DNA of 9,212 nt from Dehalococcoidales bacterium. GTDB lineage: Bacteria; Chloroflexota; Dehalococcoidia; Dehalococcoidales; UBA5760. This document shows positions 1 through 5,816 of the stretch, in pieces (position 1 is the first letter of the stretch; each line of letters opens with the position of its first letter). The notes under the pieces are model-generated. The model was not told where the DNA came from. It worked only from the letters and a program-made list of their open reading frames with translations, and made no database searches. A program made the position numbers and the translations under genes. The DNA lies in contig JAFGFP010000101.1 of assembly GCA_016931015.1 (NCBI GenBank), positions 1 to 9,212 of the forward strand, in the 5' to 3' direction.

Positions 1-417
1 GGGCGAGAACTCGACATCGTCGGTATACCTTTTCGCCCGCGCCACCATGTCCCGCGCCAGGTCCAGAACCTGCTCCCGGCTCTTCTTAAGCTGATGCATG
101 AGGTGAATATCGGACGCCGAGACGAAAACGTGGATGCGCGGACGGGCGGCACCCTTGATTGCCTCCCAGGCGCTGTCGATATCGTCGGGGTGGGCGCGCG
201 CCAGAGCGCAAATCACCGGCCCTCTCACCTCCCGGGCGATAAGGCTTACCGAATTGAAATCGCCCGGGGAGCTACAGGGAAAGCCCGCCTCGATAACGTC
301 CACCCCCAGCCGCTCCAGCTGCCGGGCTATCTCCAGCTTTTCGTTGATATTAAGCGCCCCACCGGCCGCCTGCTCCCCGTCCCGCAGGGTGGTATCGAAA
401 ATGATTAATCTATCCAT
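1..417 (-). CDS. leuA: 2-isopropylmalate synthase, N-terminal part (runs off left edge)
   Basis: LeuA condenses 2-ketoisovalerate with acetyl-CoA, the first committed step of leucine synthesis, in the cytoplasm. The 139 visible residues are the start of the HMGL-like TIM barrel: FDTTLRDGEQ at residues 7-16 (R12 and D13 are the catalytic Arg and metal-ligand Asp of the family), VDVIEAGFP at 39-47, SDIHLMHQLKKSREQVL at 102-118, and VEFSP at the edge, the start of the usual VEFSPEDA motif. The ATG at 417 gives the expected family N-terminus, with an AGGTAGGGG purine run just upstream. The usual SPG after DGEQ is replaced by AAGG. The gene is last in the visible ilv operon, 116 bp after ilvC, so translation is probably independent. 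The regulatory C-terminal domain lies outside the window, so homocitrate or citramalate synthase cannot be fully excluded, but the ilv context favours LeuA. Confidence 0.93.
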   Translation of the reverse strand, partial: MDRLIIFDTTLRDGEQAAGGALNINEKLEIARQLERLGVDVIEAGFPCSSPGDFNSVSLIAREVRGPVICALARAHPDDIDSAWEAIKGAARPRIHVFVSASDIHLMHQLKKSREQVLDLARDMVARAKRYTDDVEFSP

Positions 418-533
418 AGTTACGCCCCTACCTTTTAACCTGTCCACCCACCACCACAAAATCAATCACAGAAGACGCAAACAGGTTGGTTACGCCCCCG
501 ATATTAACTACTTTTTGGTAACTAACGCGAAGG
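418..533. repeat. ilvC-leuA spacer with a 10-bp direct repeat and a 7-bp inverted repeat
   Basis: This is the second longest spacer inside the operon. GTTACGCCCC (plus strand) occurs at 419-428, directly next to the leuA start, and again at 489-498. AACCTGT at 437-443 and ACAGGTT at 481-487 form an inverted repeat with a 37-nt loop. I see no GC-rich stem followed by a T-run after ilvC, so no intrinsic terminator, and no convincing promoter for leuA. The repeats may be remnants of a small local duplication; function unknown. Confidence 0.4.
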
Positions 534-1526
534 CTATTTCTTCTTGAGCCAGGGCATCATGGCGCGAAGCTCTTTACCCACCTTCTCCAGCAGGTGCTCT
601 TCGTCCATGCGCTTCAGGGCGTTGTAAACCGGGCGCTTGGCCTGGTTCTCCAGAATCCACTCCCGGGCGAAGGTGCCGTCCTGAACCTCGGCCAGCATTA
701 CCTCCATCTCTTCCCTGACGGCATCGCTGATAATCCTCGGCCCCCGGGTATAGTCGCCGTACTCAGCGGTATCGCTCACCGAGTAGCGCATATAGGTCAG
801 GCCGCCCTCGTAGATGAGGTCAACGATTAGCTTGAGCTCGTTACAGCACTCGAAATAGGCGATTTCCGGCTGATAGCCCGCCTCGACCAGGGTATCGAAG
901 CCGGCCTTGATGAGCGCGGTTACCCCGCCGCAGAGCACCGCCTGCTCCCCGAAGAGATCAGTCTCCGTCTCCTCGGCAAAGGTGGTCTCGATGACCCCGG
1001 CCCGGGCGCAGCCGATACCCTTGGCGTAAGCCAGGGCGATATCCTTAGCCTTACCCGAAGCGTCCTGATGGACGGCTACGATAGCCGGGACGCCTTTACC
1101 CTCGACGAACATCTCACGCACCCGATGCCCCGGGGCCTTGGGGGCCACCATGGTCACGTTAACATCCGCCGGGGGCACAATCTGCCCGTAGTGGATGTTA
1201 AAGCCGTGAGCGAACATGAAGGTCTTACCGGCCACCAGCCCGTCCTTAATCGAATCATAGACCACCGGCTGCAGGTTATCCGGCGCCAGCATGACGATGA
1301 TATCGGCCTCTTTGGCCATTTCGCTGGCTCCCATTACCTTAAAACCGGCTTCCTCCGCCGCCTTCCAGCCCGGGGTGCCCTTAGCCTCGGCCACTATCAC
1401 CTGACAGCCGTTATCCCTCAGGTTCTGGGCATGGGCATGCCCCTGGCTGCCGAAGCCGATAATACCAACCGTCTTCCCCTTAAGTAACCCCAGATCACAA
1501 TCGCTTTCGTAGTATACCTTGGCCAT
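534..1526 (-). CDS. ilvC: Ketol-acid reductoisomerase, class I
   Basis: IlvC converts acetolactate or acetohydroxybutyrate to the 2,3-dihydroxy acid by Mg-dependent alkyl migration and NAD(P)H reduction. The 330-residue product has class I length. The Rossmann motif GFGSQGH is at 24-30 and the catalytic His region FAHGFNIHYG at 105-114. The all-alpha knotted domain carries the metal and substrate residues D190 and E194 (ETDLFGEQ), E226 and E230 (FECCNE) and S251 (YSVSDTAEYGD), at spacings known for the family. I chose the ATG at 1526 rather than an in-frame start 11 codons upstream because a perfect AAGGAGG sits 8 nt before it and MAKVYY is the family N-terminus. Oddity: the loop after beta-2 reads AEAKGTPGW (46-54) where NADPH enzymes usually have a GLREGSKSW-like sequence, which suggests altered cofactor preference. 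Located 69 bp after ilvB2. Confidence 0.97.
   Translation of the reverse strand: MAKVYYESDCDLGLLKGKTVGIIGFGSQGHAHAQNLRDNGCQVIVAEAKGTPGWKAAEEAGFKVMGASEMAKEADIIVMLAPDNLQPVVYDSIKDGLVAGKTFMFAHGFNIHYGQIVPPADVNVTMVAPKAPGHRVREMFVEGKGVPAIVAVHQDASGKAKDIALAYAKGIGCARAGVIETTFAEETETDLFGEQAVLCGGVTALIKAGFDTLVEAGYQPEIAYFECCNELKLIVDLIYEGGLTYMRYSVSDTAEYGDYTRGPRIISDAVREEMEVMLAEVQDGTFAREWILENQAKRPVYNALKRMDEEHLLEKVGKELRAMMPWLKKK
1365..1391 (-). other. ilvC: KARI cofactor-specificity loop (residues 46-54)
   Basis: The codons read A-E-A-K-G-T-P-G-W. Compared with the usual G-L-R-E-G-S-K-S-W, the Arg and the two Ser that hold the NADPH 2'-phosphate are replaced by Ala, Thr and Gly, and a Glu (E47) lies at the end of beta-strand 2, where NAD-type Rossmann folds often bind the ribose hydroxyls. 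The residues are seen directly; the cofactor consequence is inferred. Confidence 0.6.
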
Positions 1527-1534
1527 AACCTTTG

Positions 1535-1541
1535 CCTCCTT
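1535..1541 (-). promoter_or_regulatory. Strong ribosome binding site of ilvC
   Basis: AAGGAGG on the minus strand, 8 nt upstream of the ATG at 1526. It lies inside the longer open frame that begins at 1559 and so decides the start. Confidence 0.85.
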
Positions 1542-1561
1542 AATAGTTCTACAGAGCAATT

Positions 1562-1589
1562 ATTTAATTAGCCGTGACGGCGTAATCAA
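1562..1589 (-). promoter_or_regulatory. Possible internal promoter ahead of ilvC
   Basis: In the AT-rich 69-bp ilvB2-ilvC spacer, TTGATT (1584-1589) is followed after 16 bp by TTAAAT (1562-1567), each matching 4 of 6 consensus bases. It could keep ilvC expressed independently of the upstream genes. AT-rich spacers yield such matches by chance, so this is weak. Confidence 0.3.
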
Positions 1590-1595
1590 CCATAA

Positions 1596-3140
1596 TTATA
1601 CACTCTCCCCCGCCTTAAGCACAAAATCAATCAGGAAGGGCCCGTCCTCACTGAGCGCCCGCTCGATGGCCGGCGCTACCCCCGCGCGCTCCGTCACCTT
1701 AAGCCCCGGTATTCCGTAGGCTTCGGCTACCGGCACGAAGTCGGGCCCGCTTAGCGGCGTGGCCATATAGCGCCGGTTATTAATGACGGCTATCTTTACA
1801 TCAAGCCCCTCCTGGGCTATCGTCCCCAGCTCCTGCATCGTGGTTTGAAAGCTAGCGTCCCCGTCGATACACCACACTGTATCGTCAGGGCAGCCTATCT
1901 TGGCGCCCACCGCCGCCGGTAAGCCGAACCCCATCGTCCCTAAGCCCCCCGCCGAAATCAGGCCGTTCGGCCGGTCACCGCAGCAGTGCTGCTCCGCCCA
2001 CATCCGGTGCTCCCCGACCCCGGTCACCACTATGGCATCACTACCGGTTACCTCATATATCTGCCTCACGACATACTGCGGCGTTAGCTCCCCACCATCA
2101 CCTACCGACAGCGGGCTCTCATTGCGCCACTGCCCCAGCTGCTTAAGCCACTCACTGTGCTCCCGCGGCAAAATCTGCTTTACTATGGCCCCTAACACCT
2201 GCCGGGCATCGCCGACGATGGGCACGTCCACCTTAACGTTCTTCCCTATCTCCGCCGGGTCAATATCGATGTGGATCACCTTCGCCCGCGGGGTAAATTC
2301 GCTCACCCGGTCATCAAACTTCGTCCCCAGGGCAATTATCAAGTTCGCTGCCTCTAACGCCAGGTTGGCACCAGACGCCCCGTACATCCCGAAGCTCAAG
2401 GTATGACTCTCCGGGAAGCAGCCAAAGCCCAAGAGCGTGGTCACCACCGGTATCTCGCCCGCCTCGGCGAGCTCTCTTAATTCATGGTGCGCCCCGGAGA
2501 TGGCCACCCCACGGCCCGCCAGTATCAGCGGCCGCTCCGCCTCGTTAATCATCTTGGCCGCCCGCTTTACCTGCGCCGCATGACCCCTGAGCACCGGCTT
2601 ATAGCCGGGCAAGTCCACCTTCTCCGGGTAGCGGTACTCCGCCGCTTCGGCAAGCGCGTTCTTGGCAACATCAACCAGCACCGGCCCGGTGCGTCCCGTA
2701 CGCGCCAAGTGGAAGGACTCCTTGAGCACCCGCGCCAGCGAGTCGGCCTCCAGCACCAAGTAGCTCTCCTTGGTGATGGGCAAGGTAATACCGGTGGTAT
2801 CCACCTCCTGAAAGGCGTCGGTGCCGATTACGGGACGGGCCACCTGAGCCGTAATGGCCACCATAGGCACCGAGTCGAGATAGGCGTTAGCAATCCCGGT
2901 CACCAGGTTGGTGGCGCCCGGCCCGGAGGTTGCCATGCACACCCCCACCTTACCCGTAGCCCGGGCGTAACCGTCGGCGGCGTGGGCCGCCGCCTGCTCG
3001 TGGCGCACTAAGACGTGGCGCAGCCGGGGATAGCCGGGCAGGGTATCATACAGCGGAATACTGGCTGCCCCCGGATAGCCGAAGACGACCTCGACCCCCT
3101 CCTTGAGGAGGCTCTCCCACACAATCTGGGCACCAATCAC
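1596..3140 (-). CDS. Divergent acetolactate synthase large-subunit paralogue, probably catalytically impaired
   Basis: This is a 514-residue ThDP-enzyme homologue of IlvB1. It keeps RHEQ with the cofactor-activating Glu (E48), ATSGPGATNL (70-79), GTDAFQE (106-112), GDASF (427-431) and the NN pair (454-455). It lacks 15 residues directly after NN that in IlvB1 are GYLGMVRQWQGLFYE, including the substrate-specificity Trp. It also lacks about 3 residues around the MHG motif, 4 residues (TGRL) after FDDR, and about 24 tail residues including PMVPPG. PGG has become PGA, and VDIPRDV has become VDVAKNA. All gaps are in frame and no stop interrupts the frame. I chose GTG at 3140 (AGGAG 11 nt upstream) because homology to IlvB1 begins there; a TTG at 3239 would add 33 unrelated residues. 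Without the loop, normal AHAS activity is unlikely. A structural or regulatory partner of IlvB1, another reaction, or early decay are the alternatives. Confidence 0.85.
   Translation of the reverse strand: MIGAQIVWESLLKEGVEVVFGYPGAASIPLYDTLPGYPRLRHVLVRHEQAAAHAADGYARATGKVGVCMATSGPGATNLVTGIANAYLDSVPMVAITAQVARPVIGTDAFQEVDTTGITLPITKESYLVLEADSLARVLKESFHLARTGRTGPVLVDVAKNALAEAAEYRYPEKVDLPGYKPVLRGHAAQVKRAAKMINEAERPLILAGRGVAISGAHHELRELAEAGEIPVVTTLLGFGCFPESHTLSFGMYGASGANLALEAANLIIALGTKFDDRVSEFTPRAKVIHIDIDPAEIGKNVKVDVPIVGDARQVLGAIVKQILPREHSEWLKQLGQWRNESPLSVGDGGELTPQYVVRQIYEVTGSDAIVVTGVGEHRMWAEQHCCGDRPNGLISAGGLGTMGFGLPAAVGAKIGCPDDTVWCIDGDASFQTTMQELGTIAQEGLDVKIAVINNRRYMATPLSGPDFVPVAEAYGIPGLKVTERAGVAPAIERALSEDGPFLIDFVLKAGESV
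1620..3134 (-). repeat. Direct repeat copy 2 (ilvB2 body)
   Basis: This segment is homologous at DNA level to 4222-5802, in the same orientation, with ilvN1 and ilvN2 in between. Stretches such as that near 2436-2475 match the other copy base for base for about 40 nt. The two copies could recombine and delete the intervening small-subunit genes. Confidence 0.85.
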
Positions 3141-3151
3141 TAGCGACGGCT

Positions 3152-3156
3152 CTCCT
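3152..3156 (-). promoter_or_regulatory. Likely ribosome binding site for ilvB2 GTG start
   Basis: AGGAG on the minus strand, 11 nt before the GTG at 3140. Spacing is somewhat long. Neither the upstream TTG (3239) nor the out-of-frame ATG (3249) has a better site. Confidence 0.4.
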
Positions 3157-3180
3157 ATATCCGGATAATAGACTCTAAAG

Positions 3181-3249
3181 TTACCGCCCTGTCCCGGGCA
3201 GGATGAAACCGAGAAGAGGTCTCCGGAGGTAATTACCAACCACTTTCAT
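3181..3249 (-). other. Short ORF that may be the displaced original start of ilvB2
   Basis: An ATG at 3249 opens 22 codons beginning MKVVG and ends with TAA at 3181. IlvB1 begins MKMTG, and ilvB2 homology resumes 103 nt downstream at V-I-G-A-Q in another frame. This suggests that about 103 bp, not a multiple of three, was inserted just after the original start codons. The peptide (MKVVGNYLRRPLLGFILP...) resembles nothing I recognise. A leader peptide is possible but it is not unusually rich in Leu, Ile or Val codons. Confidence 0.3.
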
Positions 3250-3270
3250 ACCACGCCACCCGGCGGAACC

Positions 3271-3816
3271 CTATGATTTGCCCCCGCTGCCGGTACGGCG
3301 CTTGGACGGTTCTTTGGCCGCCGCGACGCCGGGACCACCCCGGGTCATGGCCATCCGCCCGGTGCGGTGCAGCTCCTTGATACCGAAGGGGCGCAGCATC
3401 TTAAGGAGAGAGTTAACCTTGTCCTCATCCCCGGTAACCTCAATCACCAGCGAATCGGGAGAGGCATCCACGATGTTGGCCCGGAAGATATCGACAATCT
3501 GAATGACCTCGCTGCGCGTCGCCGGGGTAGCCTTCACCTTTATCAGGGCCAGCTCCCGGGTCACGGTATCTTCGTCGGTAATATCCGAAATCTTGATGAC
3601 GCTGACTATCTTGTCCGTCTGCTTCCTGACCTGCTCGATGGTAGCCGCCGAGCCGTTGACCACAATGGTCATACGCGACAGGTGCGGAACCTCGCTAGAG
3701 CCGACGGCGATGCTCTCGATATTGAAGCCGCGGCGGCGGAAGAGGCTCACCATCCGGTTAAGCACCCCGGGCCGGTCCTCTACCAGGGCCACCAGGGTGT
3801 GTCTCGCTACTGCCAT
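3271..3816 (-). CDS. ilvN: Acetolactate synthase small (regulatory) subunit, full length
   Basis: This subunit activates the large subunit and confers feedback inhibition by branched-chain amino acids. It has 181 residues. An N-terminal ACT domain (about 5-80) holds HTLVALVEDRPGVLNR and RRRGFNIES, matching the valine-site region of IlvH/IlvN; the Asn of E. coli IlvH (N11) is Asp here, as in many bacteria. A C-terminal ALS small-subunit domain (about 85-155) contains RELALIKV and ends at GIKELHRTGRMAMTRG. A basic, Gly-rich tail follows (160-181). The start at 3816 has a GAGGGAG purine run just upstream. It sits 40 bp after ilvN1, and 130 bp separate it from the ilvB2 GTG start. By completeness this is the better candidate for the canonical partner of IlvB1, although ilvN1 is the gene physically coupled to ilvB1. 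Confidence 0.93.
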   Translation of the reverse strand: MAVARHTLVALVEDRPGVLNRMVSLFRRRGFNIESIAVGSSEVPHLSRMTIVVNGSAATIEQVRKQTDKIVSVIKISDITDEDTVTRELALIKVKATPATRSEVIQIVDIFRANIVDASPDSLVIEVTGDEDKVNSLLKMLRPFGIKELHRTGRMAMTRGGPGVAAAKEPSKRRTGSGGKS

Positions 3817-3835
3817 GCTGCTCCCTCTCTCCCCG

Positions 3836-3852
3836 AAAAGCCCGACTCGGGC
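3836..3852 (-). terminator. Possible weak terminator or attenuator hairpin between ilvN1 and ilvN2
   Basis: On the minus strand GCCCG-AGT-CGGGC (3840-3852) is followed directly by TTTT (3836-3839). The 5-bp all-GC stem with a 3-nt loop and short T-run could cause partial termination, lowering expression of ilvN2 and downstream genes, or act as an RNA-processing boundary. The stem is short and the T-run is only four bases, so chance is quite possible. Confidence 0.3.
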
Positions 3853-3856
3853 CGGC

Positions 3857-4129
3857 CTAAGCCTCGCCCTCGGCCGGTATTTCCGACACCTTAACCACGT
3901 CGATAATCTTTTCCAACTGCCGCTTAAGCTGGGTCACCATAGCCTTCGACCCGCTGACAACAATAGTAACGCGGGTCAGATTGGTTAGCGAGCTATCGCC
4001 CAGATTAATGGTATCAATCACGTTAACGTTCTCAATGTTAAAGCCGCGCCGGCGAAAGACGCTGGACATACGGTTAAGCACCCCGGGTTTGTCTTCCAGC
4101 AGGGCGACCAGGATATGCTTGCTCGTCAT
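3857..4129 (-). CDS. Short acetolactate synthase small subunit, ACT domain only
   Basis: This is a 90-residue protein that is essentially one ACT domain: KHILVALLEDKPGVLNR at 4-20, RRRGFNIEN at 27-34 and TRVTIVVSG at 52-60, ending just after KVSEI. It lacks the C-terminal domain of ilvN2, so its size is close to the short E. coli IlvM and IlvN subunits. Compared with ilvN2 it carries about six extra residues in the loop before the third beta-strand (IDTINLGDSSL region, 38-48), close to where effectors bind in ACT dimers. Its ATG overlaps the ilvB1 stop (ATGA, 4126-4129), so the two are probably translationally coupled. Over 67 alignable ACT residues I count about 41 identities with ilvN2, so the two small subunits are clearly older paralogues than the two large subunits. 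It may be the dedicated partner of IlvB1 or an additional regulator. Confidence 0.88.
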   Translation of the reverse strand: MTSKHILVALLEDKPGVLNRMSSVFRRRGFNIENVNVIDTINLGDSSLTNLTRVTIVVSGSKAMVTQLKRQLEKIIDVVKVSEIPAEGEA

Positions 4130-5814
4130 ACTGCCACCTCGCCCCGAACCGGCTCCTCGATAACCTCGGCCAGAGCCGCCCCCGGCGGCACCATGGGATA
4201 GACGTCCTCTTCCGGCTCGACCACGAAGTCAATCAGGAAGGGCCCGTCCTCACCGAGCGCCCGCTCGATGGCCGGCACCACTCCCTCGCGCCTGGTTACC
4301 CTAAGCCCCGGTATCCCGTAGGCTGCGGCTATCTGCACGAAATCGGGCCCGGACAGTGGCGTGGCCACGTAGCGCCGCTCGTAGAACAGCCCCTGCCACT
4401 GCCGCACCATGCCGAGATACCCGTTGTTGATGATGGCTATCTTGACACCCAGTTTCTCCTGGGCTATCGTCCCCAGCTCCTGCATCGTCATCTGAAAGCT
4501 GCCGTCCCCGTCGATACACCACACCACATCATCGGGACAGCCTACTTTAACACCCACCGACGCCGGCAGGCCGAAACCCATCGTCCCTAAGCCACCCGAC
4601 GAAATCAGACTGTTCGGCCGGTCATAGCAACAGTGCTGCGCCGCCCACATCTGATGCTGACCGACCCCGGTCACCACTATGGCGCCGCCCCCGGTTGCCT
4701 CATATATCTGCCTGATGACATACTGCGGCAGCAGCCCCCCACACTCTCTCACCGAGAGCGGGTGCTCGTCGCGCCACTGCCCTAGCTGTTTAAGCCACTC
4801 ACTGTGCCCCCGCGGTAAAATCTGCTTTACTACCGCCCCCAGCACCTGCCGGGCATCGCCGACTATGGGCACGTCTACCCTGACGTTCTTCCCTATCTCC
4901 GCCGGGTCGATATCGATGTGTATCACCTTCGCCCGCGGCGCAAAGCCGCTCAACCGACCCGTTAACCGGTCGTCAAACCTCATGCCCACCGCAATTATCA
5001 GGTCCGCCCCGTCCACCGCCAGATTGGCATAGGCCGCCCCGTGCATCCCCGGCATCCCGAAGCTTAAGTCGTGGCTCTCCGGGAAGCTCCCGATTCCCAG
5101 AAGCGTGGTCACCACCGGTATCTCGCCCGCCTCGGCGAGCTCCCTGAGCTCGCGGTGCGCCCCGGCGATAGCCACCCCACGGCCCGCCAGAATCAGCGGC
5201 CGCTCCGCCTCGTTAATCATCTTGGCCGCCCGCTTCACCTGGGCGGCATGGCCCTCTAGCACCGGCTTATAGCCGGGCAGGTTCACCTCTTCAGGATAAC
5301 TATATTCCGTCGCCTCGGCGAGGACGTCCCTGGGGATGTCAACCAGCACCGGCCCGGGACGCCCCGTGCGCGCCAGGTGAAAGGACTCCTTGAGCACCCG
5401 CGCCAGCGAAGCGGTATCCAGCACCAGGTAGTTATGCTTGGTGATGGGCAGGGTAATGCCGGTGGTATCCACCTCCTGAAAGGCGTCGGTGCCGATTACC
5501 GACCGGGCCACCTGAGCGGTGATAGCCACCATGGGCACCGAGTCGAGATAGGCGTTGGTAATCCCGGTTACCAGATTGGTGGCTCCCGGCCCGGAGGTAG
5601 CCATACAGACCCCCACCTTACCCGTAGCCCGGGCGTAGCCGTCGGCGGCGTGGGCCGCCCCCTGCTCGTGGCGCACTAAGACATGCCGCATCTGAGGGTA
5701 CTCAGGCAGGGTATCGTAAATCGGGATGATAGCCCCTCCGGGGAAGCCGAAGACGACCTCGACCTCTTCTTTAAGGAGGCTTTCCCACACAATCTGGGCA
5801 CCGGTCATTTTCAT
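4126..5814 (-). CDS. ilvB: Acetolactate (acetohydroxyacid) synthase large subunit, intact
   Basis: This ThDP-, FAD- and Mg-dependent enzyme joins two pyruvates to acetolactate, or pyruvate and 2-ketobutyrate to acetohydroxybutyrate. The 562-residue product has all family hallmarks: FGFPGGAIIPIYD (22-34), RHEQGAAHAADGYAR with the cofactor-activating E50, ATSGPGATNL (72-81), GTDAFQE (108-114), MPGMHG (254-259), RFDDRLTG (279-286), the ThDP motif GDGSF (435-439) through NN (463-464), GMVRQWQ with W473 (the Trp that gives the preference for 2-ketobutyrate and is a herbicide-site position), and YPMVPPG near the C-terminus. The ATG at 5814 lies 2 nt after the ilvD stop and a GGGGAG purine run inside ilvD serves as ribosome binding site. 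The stop overlaps the ilvN1 start. This is the functional large subunit of the locus. Confidence 0.97.
   Translation of the reverse strand: MKMTGAQIVWESLLKEEVEVVFGFPGGAIIPIYDTLPEYPQMRHVLVRHEQGAAHAADGYARATGKVGVCMATSGPGATNLVTGITNAYLDSVPMVAITAQVARSVIGTDAFQEVDTTGITLPITKHNYLVLDTASLARVLKESFHLARTGRPGPVLVDIPRDVLAEATEYSYPEEVNLPGYKPVLEGHAAQVKRAAKMINEAERPLILAGRGVAIAGAHRELRELAEAGEIPVVTTLLGIGSFPESHDLSFGMPGMHGAAYANLAVDGADLIIAVGMRFDDRLTGRLSGFAPRAKVIHIDIDPAEIGKNVRVDVPIVGDARQVLGAVVKQILPRGHSEWLKQLGQWRDEHPLSVRECGGLLPQYVIRQIYEATGGGAIVVTGVGQHQMWAAQHCCYDRPNSLISSGGLGTMGFGLPASVGVKVGCPDDVVWCIDGDGSFQMTMQELGTIAQEKLGVKIAIINNGYLGMVRQWQGLFYERRYVATPLSGPDFVQIAAAYGIPGLRVTRREGVVPAIERALGEDGPFLIDFVVEPEEDVYPMVPPGAALAEVIEEPVRGEVAV
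4222..5802 (-). repeat. Direct repeat copy 1 (ilvB1 body)
   Basis: Paralogous to 1620-3134 in the same orientation. By hand alignment 111 of the first 122 aligned residues are identical, and long DNA stretches match. Differences concentrate at active-site motifs and at three in-frame gaps. Confidence 0.85.
4378..4422 (-). other. ilvB: Active-site loop of IlvB1 that is absent from ilvB2
   Basis: These 15 codons encode GYLGMVRQWQGLFYE (residues 465-479), the mobile loop after the ThDP/Mg-binding NN pair. The corresponding point in ilvB2 is the junction at 1775/1776, where NN joins RRY directly. The sequence on each side aligns without any other shift. Confidence 0.9.
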
Positions 5815-5816
5815 TA

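Noticed and set aside
1596..3140. ilvB2 as an ordinary pseudogene or an assembly duplicate of ilvB1
   Set aside because: The frame is intact over 514 codons, all three internal gaps are multiples of three, and many point differences separate the copies, so it is neither an assembly echo nor an obviously broken gene. Early decay cannot be fully excluded.
3141..3239. TTG start at 3239 for ilvB2
   Set aside because: The added 33 residues have no counterpart in IlvB1 and no ribosome binding site precedes the TTG. The GTG at 3140, where homology begins, is preferred, though not proven.
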